Source: Flavobacteriales bacterium UBA6057
GTDB taxonomy: Bacteria > Bacteroidota > Bacteroidia > Flavobacteriales_G > Salibacteraceae
Assembly: GCA_002428995.1 (NCBI GenBank)
Contig: DIYJ01000011.1
Coordinates: 248,001-312,000, forward strand
Direction: 5' to 3'
DNA length: 64,000 nt
Position 1 is the stretch's first letter. Each line of letters begins with the position of its first letter. Below the pieces are notes generated by a model. The model was not told the DNA's origin. It did no database searches and saw only the letters and a list, made by a program, of their open reading frames with translations. This document shows positions 27,162 to 36,717 of this stretch, in pieces. A program made the translations under genes and the position numbers.

Positions 27162-28128
27162 AGACAAGAACATTCTCATTCTGGGAGGCCTCGGGTTTAT
27201 TGGTAGCAACCTTGCTATCCGGCTCGTTGATCTGGGAGCCAAGGTCACGCTTGTAGACTCTATGTTGCCGCAATACGGGGGCAACTCGCAGAACATTCAA
27301 CCGATCCTCGGGAGATGTAAAATCAATTACTCTGACATCCGGGATACCTATTCCATGAATTACCTGGTGAAAGATGTGGATGTGGTGTTCAGCATGGCCG
27401 GCCAGACAAGCCACATCGACAGTATGCGCGATCCACACACGGATCTGGACATTAATTGCAAAAGCCAGCTTACCCTGCTTGAAGCATGTCGCAAGGAAAA
27501 TCCTTCCGCACAGATCATCTACGCCAGTACACGACAGATTTATGGAAAGCCGAAGTATCTTCCGGTAGACGAAGCGCATCCGATTGATCCGGTAGACGTG
27601 AACGGGATCAACAAGCTTGCCGCGGAAAACTACTTCACGCTTTATTCCAAGGTGCATGGAATGCGCTGCATTTCACTGAGGTTGACCAATACTTATGGAC
27701 CACGGCAACACCTGAGCGGTGATAGTCAGGGATTTACAGGCATTTTCATTCGGAAAGTACTGAGCGGAGAGAAGATCCAGATTTTTGGTGATGGCAAGCA
27801 GCTTCGGGACTTCAATTACATCGATGATGTGGTGAACGCTTTTCTTCACTGTGTGGATGAGGAAGGCCTCAGTGGTGGAGTATTCAACTTAGGAGCGGAG
27901 GAGAAGTTTTCGCTGCTCGATTTTGTGAAGGAGCTTCAGAAGCATGTCTCCTTCGAGTTTGACATTGTTCCCTTCCCTGAAGACCACAAGAAGATTGACA
28001 TTGGAGACTACTATGCGGACTTTTCAAAGTTCCACAGCCAAAGCGGTTGGGAGCCAAAAGTGTTGCTATCTGAAGGTATCAAGGAGACCATTGATTATTT
28101 CCGTCAATACAGCAAGCATTACTGGTGA
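27136..28128 (+). CDS. NAD-dependent epimerase/dehydratase-like protein with Tyr-to-Asn change
   Basis: A 330-residue extended short-chain dehydrogenase fold. The NAD loop is GGLGFIGSN (residues 17-25), and RLTNTYGPRQHLSGDSQGF is the substrate region. The catalytic YxxxK is replaced: the segment reads DVNGINK, so Asn156 stands where Tyr is expected while Lys160 is kept. I recall this DVNGINK form in other sugar-locus homologues, so it is probably a real subfamily and not an error, but the ordinary epimerase mechanism cannot be assumed. It starts inside the preceding gene (26-nt overlap) and ends in a GTGA overlap with the aminotransferase. Confidence 0.85.
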   Translation: MTNLQKRFKDKNILILGGLGFIGSNLAIRLVDLGAKVTLVDSMLPQYGGNSQNIQPILGRCKINYSDIRDTYSMNYLVKDVDVVFSMAGQTSHIDSMRDPHTDLDINCKSQLTLLEACRKENPSAQIIYASTRQIYGKPKYLPVDEAHPIDPVDVNGINKLAAENYFTLYSKVHGMRCISLRLTNTYGPRQHLSGDSQGFTGIFIRKVLSGEKIQIFGDGKQLRDFNYIDDVVNAFLHCVDEEGLSGGVFNLGAEEKFSLLDFVKELQKHVSFEFDIVPFPEDHKKIDIGDYYADFSKFHSQSGWEPKVLLSEGIKETIDYFRQYSKHYW

Positions 28129-29180
28129 TCTTACCTAACGATTTTAAGAAGGAGTTTGAGAGTATCGCTTCCGATGTGGAGGCAGCCGTCTCCAGGGTGC
28201 TGCGCAGCGGTTGGTACATTCTGGGCAAGGAGGTAGAAGCGTTTGAAGCTGAATTTGCGGCTTACAATGGCTCGGCTCATGCCATCGGTGTGGGCAATGG
28301 ACTCGATGCTCTGGAGCTGTCGCTTAAAGCACTTGAGATTGGTGCAGGAGATGAAGTGATTGTCCCGGCCAATGCTTACATCGCAAGTGTTCTCGCCATT
28401 GCCAACGTAGGGGCAACACCCGTGTTGGTAGAACCAGACATCGAAACGTACAACATCGATCCCGAAAAGATCGAAGCAGCGATCACGGAGCGCACCAAGG
28501 CTGTTCTGCCGGTGCATCTCTATGGATTGCTCTCAGCCATGCCGGAAATCATGCTGATTGCAGAGCGTCACAAACTATGGGTGGTTGAAGACTGTGCCCA
28601 AACCCACGGAGCTTCCATTCAAGGTCAAAAGGCTGGAACCTTTGGTCACCTGGGGTGCTTCAGCTTTTATCCCACCAAGAATTTAGGAGCTTTTGGTGAC
28701 GCAGGCTGTGTTGTGACCGATGATGAAGGTTTGAGGGATAAAATCCGAATGCTGAGGAATTACGGATCATCCAAAAAATATCACAACGAGCTGGTCGGAG
28801 TGAATTCGAGGCTCGATGAAATGCAGGCCGCCATGCTTCGGGTGAAGCTTGAGCATCTGGATGAGTGGAATGGATTGCGGCAGGAGGCACATGTAGAAAT
28901 GCGCGAACTGTTCAGCGATCGCAACTGGATTTGGCCAGTGACTCCGGAAGGATATTCACATGTTTATCACCAGCTGGTGGTACGCTCTGAGCAGCGCGAT
29001 GAAGACATGAAAAAACTGGAAGAAGAAGGATATAAGTGCATCATTCATTATCCAATTCCCCCTCATCGGTCGGAAGCCTTTCGAGCTGATTTTGTAGGGC
29101 AGGAATACCCGATCACGGACACGGTGTCTGACACCATTTTTAGTTTACCATTGCACGGATTTATTTGGAGCAAACGATGA
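28125..29180 (+). CDS. DegT/DnrJ/EryC1 sugar aminotransferase (FdtB/QdtB-like)
   Basis: A 351-residue PLP enzyme that aminates a keto-sugar nucleotide. The PLP lysine is in SFYPTKNLGAFGDAG (about residue 185); VEDCAQTHGA holds the Asp that pairs with the PLP nitrogen. GNGLDALELSLKALEIG and VPANAYIASVLAI resemble the 3-aminotransferases FdtB and QdtB that make dTDP-3-amino-3,6-dideoxyhexoses. Neither a 3,4-ketoisomerase nor dTDP-glucose dehydratase is in the window, so substrate is uncertain. Start is a GTG in a GTGA overlap with the epimerase-like gene. Confidence 0.9.
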   Translation: MILPNDFKKEFESIASDVEAAVSRVLRSGWYILGKEVEAFEAEFAAYNGSAHAIGVGNGLDALELSLKALEIGAGDEVIVPANAYIASVLAIANVGATPVLVEPDIETYNIDPEKIEAAITERTKAVLPVHLYGLLSAMPEIMLIAERHKLWVVEDCAQTHGASIQGQKAGTFGHLGCFSFYPTKNLGAFGDAGCVVTDDEGLRDKIRMLRNYGSSKKYHNELVGVNSRLDEMQAAMLRVKLEHLDEWNGLRQEAHVEMRELFSDRNWIWPVTPEGYSHVYHQLVVRSEQRDEDMKKLEEEGYKCIIHYPIPPHRSEAFRADFVGQEYPITDTVSDTIFSLPLHGFIWSKR

Positions 29181-30103
29181 CAAAAACGCAACCGAAACCC
29201 GAGTTTTTCGATCTCAACGATAGCGACAATTCTTGCTTTTTGTGTAACAATCCTCGTTACTATAAAACGATCAAGATCGACCACTTCGACTTTCCTTTCG
29301 AGTACAAAACATGCAAGTGTGGAATGGTGAAGCAGACACCCATGCCCAATGAAAAGTTCTTCGAATGGTTTTTCAACTCGGATGTGTTTTTCAGCGCCAA
29401 AAAGACGGATAAGGACTTCATTTGGGGATACTACGATTACTTCAAGGATGAGTCTTCCCGAATGGCAACCTCTGCTTACCGGCATCGCAGGTTGAAGTAC
29501 ATTTTCGAGGGAACCGATCGTCCATTGAATGTGATGAAGATCGGGCCTGCTACCGGCACTTTTCTGTACCTGGCAAAAAAGAAGGGACATAATGTTCTCG
29601 GTTGCGATGTATCCAACCAGTTTGCCAATTATGCGATGGAAAACTATGATGTGCCGATTGACATCGGACGTTTTGAGAGAAAGGGCTACAAGGATGGCCA
29701 GTTTGATGTCATCATGTTGCTCAACGTGATTGAAAATGTCCCCAACCTGGATGAGTTCATGCAGGCCATTGTGCGTACGCTGTCACCGAATGGACACTTT
29801 GTGTTCAACTACGTGGACATGCACAACAACCTGATCGCCAAATTGCAGGGGAAGAAGTACTTCATTTATCGCCCTCCCATTTGCTACGTGATTGATCGAT
29901 TTACAGTAGCTAAAATGATGAAGAAATATGGCTTCAAGATCAAGCGTCAGCATTGGGATGTTCGCTACATGCACCTCGAGAAAATCAGTACTCTTTTGCA
30001 TTGGAAGTGGCTGTTGACCTTGTCAAAGGCCTTAGGCATTTCGCGTGTCAACTTTCCCATCTACGCTTATCCTTCCAAAGTAGTAGTGGCGGTTAAAGCC
30101 TAG
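29177..30103 (+). CDS. Class I SAM-dependent methyltransferase with N-terminal zinc site
   Basis: A 308-residue protein from the ATG at 29177, in an ATGA overlap with the aminotransferase. Near the N terminus, CFLCN and TCKCGM form a four-cysteine zinc-binding site like that of sugar C-methyltransferases. The SAM-binding segment is MKIGPATGTFLYLAKKKG, a variant of the usual ExGxGxG with Lys in place of the acid, followed by VLGCDVSNQFANYA. A motif resembling motif IV is FDVIMLLNVIENVPN. It probably methylates the keto-sugar or amino-sugar made by its two upstream neighbours. Confidence 0.82.
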   Translation: MTKTQPKPEFFDLNDSDNSCFLCNNPRYYKTIKIDHFDFPFEYKTCKCGMVKQTPMPNEKFFEWFFNSDVFFSAKKTDKDFIWGYYDYFKDESSRMATSAYRHRRLKYIFEGTDRPLNVMKIGPATGTFLYLAKKKGHNVLGCDVSNQFANYAMENYDVPIDIGRFERKGYKDGQFDVIMLLNVIENVPNLDEFMQAIVRTLSPNGHFVFNYVDMHNNLIAKLQGKKYFIYRPPICYVIDRFTVAKMMKKYGFKIKRQHWDVRYMHLEKISTLLHWKWLLTLSKALGISRVNFPIYAYPSKVVVAVKA

Positions 30104-30105
30104 CA

Positions 30106-31506
30106 ATGGGGCTGTTGAATCCAGATAAGAAGGGACTATTGCTCCTGGGGTCCGCCTTTTTGCTGGTTCTTCATGTAATTCCATTTCTCTTTCTCACGGG
30201 CTATGTAGTGCCTCAGGGTGACGATTACTGCTACCTGGAGCTTATCAAGGAGCTAGGTGTATTGGGGACGGCCGAGTTCAAGTACTTCAATTGGACGGGG
30301 CGTTTCTCCAGCACTTTGGTCACATCCTTTGTGCTTGAATCTTACATGGAGTATTCCAGAACTGGAATGATCGCTGCCGCTTTCCTGATTCAGTCATTGT
30401 TCTACACTTCCATTTTTGTACTGCTGTCTCAGGTGCTGCATCGGGCTGCATTGCTGCATCGAGTTCTTGTGTTTGCAGCCATTGTGATTTGCGTGCTTCA
30501 CGGCTTTCAAAGCCCGGTTGAGGCCTTTTATTGGATTACCTCGGTCGTCATGTTCACAGTCCCCATCAGCTTTGTTTTGCTCGTGGCTGCAGCGGTTGTC
30601 CGTCACCATCGTGTGGGTAAGCTCTGGTTGCATCTGGCCATTGCATTGCCTTTGGTGCTTTACATCAGCATGTCGAATGAGCTGGCCGTAATTCTAATGG
30701 CTGCTTTTCTGGGCGGCTCCTTTGCCTATAAACGTGTGGCTCTTAGCCAGTGGTCCGGGATAGAACTAGTGCTGCTCGCAGCGCTTCTTGGGGTTTCAAT
30801 GTTCATGTTTCTTGCTCCCGGAAATGGTGTTCGAATGGCAAGCCATGGTGTAGGTGAAAACTCTGCGAGCCTTATCCCACTTGTGTTTGGGGCGCTGGTC
30901 CATTCTGTCAAGGTTTTCTTCAATTGGTGTTCAACAACTCCCATTCTGCCCTTTCTCGTGGCGCTCGTATTGCTCGGAAAGTCTCAACCCAGGAAGTGGT
31001 TGCACATTGTGCCGTTGTTTGCCTTGCCTTTTTTATTGCTGGCATTGTGTGAGGTGATTGGCTTCTATGCTTTGCGTGGTGTTCCACCCGGCCGCTTTCA
31101 AAACATTGCGGCCATTGCGTTTTTCGTTCCTCTGGTGTTGTCGGTAGCGTTCTACTTCAATCAGGTTTCCTCAGCGCTGAACTCAAGAGAGTTTGTGGCC
31201 ATTGTGATTTGCCTGATTGTTCCGCTGGCTATGGTCAAAAACACAGATCGGTTTGTAGGGAACTTAGGGCAGGCTTACACAGCTGTTTTCGATTCCAAGG
31301 CTTCCCGGCATCTCGACATTTACGAGGCACGTATGGCGCAGATAGAATCCGGAGAGGCGCACGTAATCCATTTGGATGAAGCTCCTTTGGAGCTGCTGAT
31401 GTATTCAGATCTTTCCAGCACTTACAACTATGTGGTGACATGTTACTCCACCTTTTACGGTACAGAAGCCCGTGCTAAAGAAGATAAAGTTCCAGTTCAG
31501 GAATAG
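30106..31506 (+). CDS. Multispan membrane protein, DUF6056-like (probable GT-C type)
   Basis: A 466-residue integral membrane protein with about ten to eleven helices. Just after the first helix is VPQGDDYCYLELIKELG followed by WTGRFSSTLVTSF. An acidic pair in the first external loop is the hallmark of GT-C glycosyltransferases using lipid-linked sugars, and the pattern fits the uncharacterised DUF6056 family. No helix count or family can be proved here. It begins 2 nt after the methyltransferase stop and belongs to the same coupled run. A second protein of similar type lies at 40367. Confidence 0.7.
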   Translation: MGLLNPDKKGLLLLGSAFLLVLHVIPFLFLTGYVVPQGDDYCYLELIKELGVLGTAEFKYFNWTGRFSSTLVTSFVLESYMEYSRTGMIAAAFLIQSLFYTSIFVLLSQVLHRAALLHRVLVFAAIVICVLHGFQSPVEAFYWITSVVMFTVPISFVLLVAAAVVRHHRVGKLWLHLAIALPLVLYISMSNELAVILMAAFLGGSFAYKRVALSQWSGIELVLLAALLGVSMFMFLAPGNGVRMASHGVGENSASLIPLVFGALVHSVKVFFNWCSTTPILPFLVALVLLGKSQPRKWLHIVPLFALPFLLLALCEVIGFYALRGVPPGRFQNIAAIAFFVPLVLSVAFYFNQVSSALNSREFVAIVICLIVPLAMVKNTDRFVGNLGQAYTAVFDSKASRHLDIYEARMAQIESGEAHVIHLDEAPLELLMYSDLSSTYNYVVTCYSTFYGTEARAKEDKVPVQE

Positions 31507-31518
31507 ACAACACTGATC

Positions 31519-32562
31519 ATGAGTCAACGAATAAGCTTCATGCCCCAATTGGATGCTTTGCGAGCCGTAGCAGCGCTCATGGTCATGTACTATCATTTCC
31601 TGCCCGATTTTGGTTTTACACGCTACTACTTCCTGTCCTATGGTGTTCAGTTTTTCTTTGTGCTCTCAGGATTTCTGATCACGCTCGTTCTGCTGCGCCA
31701 AAAAGAAGCGGTCTCCAATAAGCTGTTGATCGTCAAAAACTTTGTCATCAAACGGGCATTACGGCTGTTTCCGATCTACTATCTGGTCATTGGTTTTTTT
31801 ACAATCCTCAGCGCTCTCGGGCTTTACGTCTGGGATCAGGGAGACGCCATTTTCTACTACACCTACACCGCCAATATTCTTTTTGCCATGGAAGGCATGA
31901 AGGGCATTCAGTTGAACCATGTTTGGACCCTCGCCATTGAAGAGCAGTTCTACCTTGTCTGGCCCTGGCTTTTGCTCTTCATTCCGATGCGGAAGGAACT
32001 CTTTGCCATTGTATTCATGGTCATTGGAAGCGTGGCGTACAAAATGACCTTTCTGGAGACGCAGACCTTTTTCCTTACCATCAGCCATCTGGATACGCTG
32101 GGCCTCGGCTGCTTTCTTGGTTACATGACACACTATCGACCTGGTTGGCCTGAGCGAGCATTGCGCTTCATGAGAGCTCCCGGTCTTGTTGTGGTTGCGT
32201 TAGCGGTCGGATACTTCGCCATAGATTGGTATTTGACAGAGCGCTACAATGTCAGGGAATTGTTTGTGTTGGCCCTCTCTTTTCTCTTGGTATTGATGGC
32301 CAGTGTGGGGTTTAAGGGAGTCATGCAAAAAGTGCTGGAACAGCGATGGATATTGCATCTTGGGAAGATCAGCTACGGCATTTATCTCTACCATAAGTTC
32401 ATGCCCTATTTCATAAAGCTCGTGCTACCCAAAGTAGGGATTGATCTGCCCAATTGGTTGTCGGTTTTCATCGCCACAGGCTTGACCATTGGTGTTGCCC
32501 ATTTTTCATATCTGTTCATCGAAAAACGCTTCATCGGCCTAAAGGCAAAATACGATTTGTAG
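31519..32562 (+). CDS. Acyltransferase 3 family membrane protein (OafA/YrhL type)
   Basis: A 347-residue inner-membrane acyltransferase with about ten helices. The start MPQLDALRAVAALMVMYYHF carries the family motif LDxLRxxAAxxVxxxH with the catalytic His, and the FVLSGFLIT and FVIKRALRLFPIYY motifs follow. HVWTLAIEEQFYLVWPW is the standard SxEExFYLxxP segment (here ALAIEEQ type). It adds acetyl or longer acyl groups to a sugar at the membrane, so it is a likely O-antigen modifier. Gap to the preceding gene is 12 nt; 165 nt without a gene follow. Confidence 0.93.
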   Translation: MSQRISFMPQLDALRAVAALMVMYYHFLPDFGFTRYYFLSYGVQFFFVLSGFLITLVLLRQKEAVSNKLLIVKNFVIKRALRLFPIYYLVIGFFTILSALGLYVWDQGDAIFYYTYTANILFAMEGMKGIQLNHVWTLAIEEQFYLVWPWLLLFIPMRKELFAIVFMVIGSVAYKMTFLETQTFFLTISHLDTLGLGCFLGYMTHYRPGWPERALRFMRAPGLVVVALAVGYFAIDWYLTERYNVRELFVLALSFLLVLMASVGFKGVMQKVLEQRWILHLGKISYGIYLYHKFMPYFIKLVLPKVGIDLPNWLSVFIATGLTIGVAHFSYLFIEKRFIGLKAKYDL

Positions 32563-32727
32563 CAACCATGTTGAAGCACCATTGATGCTGTTGATTGACC
32601 ATCGCTTGAAGGACAGGTGGAAAGGAATCAGTGAGCGTCTGAATTACGATCCGGTGCACCAAAGCCGATATTCAAATAACCTCTTAATATTGCATGCTTT
32701 TCCTACCACGAATCATCCAAAAAATCG

Positions 32728-33549
32728 TTGATGTCATTTCTTAGCAATCTCAGGTCCTTACTGAACATCGTATTGACCGATAGGCCTTCCATACAGGCTT
32801 CGCTGACCAGAAATGAGGAGGAGAACTTTCGCCAGGCCCTTGTACAAGGTTATGGTGCTGACCGCCTGCCCACCGTTGATTTCCGAGAGTTGGTGAAGAA
32901 GGAGGTGATTTCTGTAGCCAACTACACCTATCTCGGAGGCAACTCTCTGCCCACGGATATGGCCCTGGTCAAGGAGATGGCAGCGTCTATTCCCGAATGC
33001 CGTTTTCTCGAGATCGGTAGCTGGCGCGGTGAAACGCTTTCGAACGTTGCCAGTGTAGCCAAGCACTGTTATTCATTGACCCTGGGGGCAGATGATATGC
33101 GCAGAATGGGTATTTCTGAAAAGTTCATCGAGTCTCACGCGTTGTTCACTTCTCAGTTGCAGAACATTACAGAGTTTACAGGTGATTCTCAGGTCTTCGA
33201 CTTTTCACGCATCCCTGAGAAACCGAACCTGATCTTTGTGGATGGAGATCACACCTATGCAGCAGTGAAAAAGGACACGGAAAACTCTTTTTCTGTCCTG
33301 AACGAAAGAGAAGACTCTGTGATCATTTGGCATGATTACGGCTACAACACCGAAGATGTCCGCCACTCGGTGATGGCAGCCATCGTAGATGGAACTCCTG
33401 CGCATTTGCGCCAATACCTTTACCACGTTTCCAATACCATGTGCGCTGTATTTGTGAAACAAAAGCTTCCGACCTACACCGGAGGTTTTCCTCAGTTTCC
33501 AAGCAAGACTTTTGACGTGCAGCTATCGGTGAAACCGTTTTCCAAATAG
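32728..33549 (+). CDS. Class I SAM-dependent methyltransferase (Methyltransf_24 type)
   Basis: A 273-residue protein. The SAM-binding motif is CRFLEIGSWRGETLSNVA (about residues 91-108); LIFVDGDHTYAAVKKD and VIIWHDYGYN (about 168-183 and 192-201) are the acidic metal-binding segments of the Methyltransf_24 group, whose members often methylate sugars or sugar-linked hydroxyls in glycan loci. An N-terminal region of about 60 residues has no recognised domain. It follows a 165-nt gap and precedes a glycosyltransferase after 15 nt. Confidence 0.82.
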   Translation: MMSFLSNLRSLLNIVLTDRPSIQASLTRNEEENFRQALVQGYGADRLPTVDFRELVKKEVISVANYTYLGGNSLPTDMALVKEMAASIPECRFLEIGSWRGETLSNVASVAKHCYSLTLGADDMRRMGISEKFIESHALFTSQLQNITEFTGDSQVFDFSRIPEKPNLIFVDGDHTYAAVKKDTENSFSVLNEREDSVIIWHDYGYNTEDVRHSVMAAIVDGTPAHLRQYLYHVSNTMCAVFVKQKLPTYTGGFPQFPSKTFDVQLSVKPFSK

Positions 33550-33564
33550 TATTGGTGCCTTGCT

Positions 33565-34545
33565 ATGAGCACGCTCTTATCGATCATCGTTTGTCACCGT
33601 GATCAGCGGCTGCTGGACGCGTTCAAACAGAACGTAGAGCAAACCATAGGAGTGGAGCATGAGTGGGTGGTGATCGATAACAGCGAGAACCGTTACTCCA
33701 TTTTCGAAGCTTACAACCTTGGAGTGAAGCAAAGCAAAGGCGACATCCTTTGTTTTTCTCACGAAGACATTGCGTTTCATTCGCAGGACTGGGGGCAGAG
33801 TGTTTTTGCGCATTTCGAAGATCCCGAAACAGGTATGATCGGTGTGGCCGGGGGCAATGGCTTTCCAAAGGCCCCGTCTTGGTGGTGGAACACCCATTTT
33901 GGAAACGATCACCTTGTAAACCTCTTACAGGTGTGGAGCACGAAGGAGGCGAAACAAGCCTACAATCGTCCGGTGGAAGGAGAGCCGAACAAAACCATCA
34001 TGTTCAACAATCCCGGTGGAGCAAATCGGGCACGAGCCGCTTGTGTAGATGGGTTGTGGTTTTGTGTGAGAAAGAGCTTGTTTGCCGAGCAGGGCATCCG
34101 CTTTGACAGTGACTACTTCAAAGGCTTTCACTGCTATGACTCCGATTGTTCGCTACAGGTGAATCAGCACAGCAATGTGTTCGTGGTGTTCGATATTCTC
34201 ATCGAGCACTTTTCTGACGCCAACGCCAATCGGGAGTTTTACGAGTCAACCTTTCAGCTGTTTCTGAAGTGGAAAGATCGCTTGCCCATCTCTTACAAAC
34301 TTGGAGACGATGCCGATGCACTCTCGCAGTATTCCTACAAAGGACTTCTGGAGTATTTCTATGTCATTCGTTCATCAGGATTGTACACCGAATCTGAAAT
34401 CCGCGATAAGATCCAATCCGCTCTTCGTGCCTCTGAAGCCGATCCTTTGGTGGTGGAATATCAAATTCTATTCTGGTGGAAACTGTTGGGATATGACTTG
34501 GCAAGGTTTCCGAACTTCGTGGCCCGAAAAGTTTTGGGAGCATGA
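33565..34545 (+). CDS. Glycosyltransferase, GT2-like (Glyco_tranf_2_5 type)
   Basis: A 326-residue GT-A enzyme. The opening TLLSIIVCHRDQRLLDAF, WVVIDNSENRYSIFEAYN, and the short DILCFSHEDIAFHSQDWG (where HEDI stands at the usual DxD position) match the family. MIGVAGGNGFPKAPSWWW and ACVDGLWFCVRKSLF follow in the acceptor part. No membrane helix is visible. Donor and acceptor are unknown. The stop overlaps the next glycosyltransferase start (ATGA). Confidence 0.83.
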   Translation: MSTLLSIIVCHRDQRLLDAFKQNVEQTIGVEHEWVVIDNSENRYSIFEAYNLGVKQSKGDILCFSHEDIAFHSQDWGQSVFAHFEDPETGMIGVAGGNGFPKAPSWWWNTHFGNDHLVNLLQVWSTKEAKQAYNRPVEGEPNKTIMFNNPGGANRARAACVDGLWFCVRKSLFAEQGIRFDSDYFKGFHCYDSDCSLQVNQHSNVFVVFDILIEHFSDANANREFYESTFQLFLKWKDRLPISYKLGDDADALSQYSYKGLLEYFYVIRSSGLYTESEIRDKIQSALRASEADPLVVEYQILFWWKLLGYDLARFPNFVARKVLGA

Positions 34546-35564
34546 GCCTACCCCTTGTTTCAGTATGCATGATCGTTTACAACGGAGAAGAGTTTCTGCG
34601 CGAAGCGATTGATGGCATCCTGAATCAAACGTATCAGAACCTTGAGCTGGTGCTTGTGAATGATGGTTCGAAGGATCGCACACTGAATATCATTGAGGAA
34701 TATGCATCCAAAGACGAGCGCGTGAAGTACACTTCCAATGAGAAGAATTCAGGCCTCACCTTCACCCGGAATGTTGCGTTGGAAATGGCAACAGGCGATT
34801 ACATTGCCATCAATGACGCAGACGACATCAGCGATCCCAAGCGACTCGAAGCGCAGGTGAAATACCTGGAAGCGCACGATGATGTAGTCGTTTGCGGGAC
34901 CTGTGCCAGACGCTTTTTCCCCAATGGCAAGGATGAGTCGTGGTACTTTCCCATCACCGATCGTGAAGCGCGGGTATGGATGCTCAAAGGAGTACCCAAC
35001 CTCAATTCGAGTGTGATGATGAGGGCCTCAGTATTGCGTGATGCTGCGTTGAAGTACGAATACGGTTACGCCTCTGCGGAGGATTTCAAACTCTTTGCGC
35101 GACTCTCGCAAAAGGGGAAGCTTGTGAACCTGCCCGATGAGTGGGTGGCGTATCGCATGCACGATGCCCAGCAAACGCTTCTGCAGAAGAAGGACATGAT
35201 CCGCGATGCCGCCAAGATTTCGATCGAATTGATGGAAGACCTGGGGATGGAGCTTTCAGAATCAGAGAAGGAAACCTTCATCAAAGCATTTGCCTTTAAG
35301 TATCCGTTCACGCTTGGTGAACTCGATTCACTTCGTGGACTCTATGAAAAACTGCTTGCTTCAAATGCCGGCTGGAGGTTTTTCCACCAGGAAACGCTGC
35401 GGGTATTTCTGAGTGAAAAATTCTTTGAGGCCTGCTTTCACTCTACCGGACGGGCAGGTATGAATAGCTTCAAAAACTATTACCAGGCCTCCTTTTCAGA
35501 ACCAGGAGATCGAAAGCCAGCTGAAAGAGTGAAGTTCATCGTTAAAAGTCTTCTGAGCCGCTAG
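34542..35564 (+). CDS. Glycosyltransferase, GT2 family
   Basis: A 340-residue GT-A enzyme. Nucleotide-binding opening LVSVCMIVYNGEEFLREAID, then LVLVNDGSKDRTLNII, and the metal motif INDADDISDPKRLEAQV (about residues 87-103). NLNSSVMMRASVLR and YASAEDFKLFARL are the acceptor-side motifs. The C-terminal 120 residues are helical and of unknown use. It is coupled to both neighbours, by an ATGA overlap upstream and a 1-nt gap downstream. Confidence 0.9.
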   Translation: MSLPLVSVCMIVYNGEEFLREAIDGILNQTYQNLELVLVNDGSKDRTLNIIEEYASKDERVKYTSNEKNSGLTFTRNVALEMATGDYIAINDADDISDPKRLEAQVKYLEAHDDVVVCGTCARRFFPNGKDESWYFPITDREARVWMLKGVPNLNSSVMMRASVLRDAALKYEYGYASAEDFKLFARLSQKGKLVNLPDEWVAYRMHDAQQTLLQKKDMIRDAAKISIELMEDLGMELSESEKETFIKAFAFKYPFTLGELDSLRGLYEKLLASNAGWRFFHQETLRVFLSEKFFEACFHSTGRAGMNSFKNYYQASFSEPGDRKPAERVKFIVKSLLSR

Positions 35565-35565
35565 C

Positions 35566-36714
35566 ATGAAGATCCTCTATTTCTCTCACCGGTTTCCTTC
35601 TCCAAACTCGCGTTTCATCTGGAACGAACTGGAGCACTTCACGCAGTCAGGTGAAGTAGAATACCTTTCAATTGAGGCCATCGACCATGCTGGAGACAAA
35701 GAGGTGAAAAGCACGGTCATACCATTTGAGGAAAACAAGTGGATAAGGCGTGTTCGATGGATCCTTTGGCAGCAAGACTTAGTGTGCACTTTCAGAAACA
35801 CCCGCTTTCGAAAGCAGCTTTCTGCTTTTTTGAAAGCCTCCAAGCCAGATGTGATCCATTGCCACTTTGCGTATGAAGGGCTTTATGTGTTGCAAAACCT
35901 GGATGTTGACATACCGCTCATTTTACATTTTCACGGATACGATGCTTCTCAGATGCTACGCAAGAAGTCGTACGTCAAAGCCCTGAAAAGTGCATTCAAT
36001 GACCCACGTGTTCATTGCCTCTATGTGTCCAACAACATCCGGGAGAAGCTGAAGGCGGTGGGGCTTGAGAGCAGCAGGAGTGAGGTGCTCTATTGTGGCA
36101 TTGAAGCCGATAAGTTCGAGTCTGTTCCCAAGCAATCGGACAATGCAAAATTTCGCTTTGTTCAGGTATCGAACCTCATCGAAAAGAAGGGCATTGAGTT
36201 TTCTATCCGGGCTTTTGCGCAGTTCTTAAAGCATCAGTCTGATCCTGCAAATTTTGAATTTTCCATTGCCGGTGCCGGGCCGCTGGAAGCAAATCTGCGC
36301 ACCTTGGTGAACGAGTTGGGAGTGGCTTCCCATGTTGTTTTTCATGGTCAGATTTCCAAAGAACAAGTGATCGCGCTTTTGAAATCTGCGGATGTTTTTG
36401 TGCATCACAGCATCACCTCCCAAAATGGAGACCAGGAAGGTATACCCACAGCCATTATGGAAGCCATGGCAATGGGACTTCCCGTGCTGACAACAAAGCA
36501 TTCCGGTATCCCGGAGCTGGTGGAGCATGGTGTTCACGGGTTCCTCAGCGCTGAAAAAGATGTGGACGAATTTGCTGCGCAGATGGCAGAGGTGAGCGGC
36601 TGGGAACAAAACAGACTGACATTAAGCCGCGAGCAAGTGGAGCAGCGATTCAGCGCCCGCGTGCACGTAAAGCAGTTGGATCAGTTTTATCGAAGATTGC
36701 TTAAAACCTCTTGA
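35566..36714 (+). CDS. Glycosyltransferase, GT4 family
   Basis: A 382-residue GT-B enzyme. HCHFAYEGLYVLQNLD and LHFHGYDASQMLRKKSY are the N-domain motifs of group-1 transferases, in which HFHG holds a histidine for the acceptor. The donor domain includes RFVQVSNLIEKKGIEFSI, IAGAGPLEANL, and the EX7E region QEGIPTAIMEAMAMGLPV. It has no membrane helix and works at the cytoplasmic face on the lipid-linked chain. It begins 1 nt after the preceding glycosyltransferase and ends 3 nt before the next. Confidence 0.92.
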   Translation: MKILYFSHRFPSPNSRFIWNELEHFTQSGEVEYLSIEAIDHAGDKEVKSTVIPFEENKWIRRVRWILWQQDLVCTFRNTRFRKQLSAFLKASKPDVIHCHFAYEGLYVLQNLDVDIPLILHFHGYDASQMLRKKSYVKALKSAFNDPRVHCLYVSNNIREKLKAVGLESSRSEVLYCGIEADKFESVPKQSDNAKFRFVQVSNLIEKKGIEFSIRAFAQFLKHQSDPANFEFSIAGAGPLEANLRTLVNELGVASHVVFHGQISKEQVIALLKSADVFVHHSITSQNGDQEGIPTAIMEAMAMGLPVLTTKHSGIPELVEHGVHGFLSAEKDVDEFAAQMAEVSGWEQNRLTLSREQVEQRFSARVHVKQLDQFYRRLLKTS

Positions 36715-36717
36715 TCC

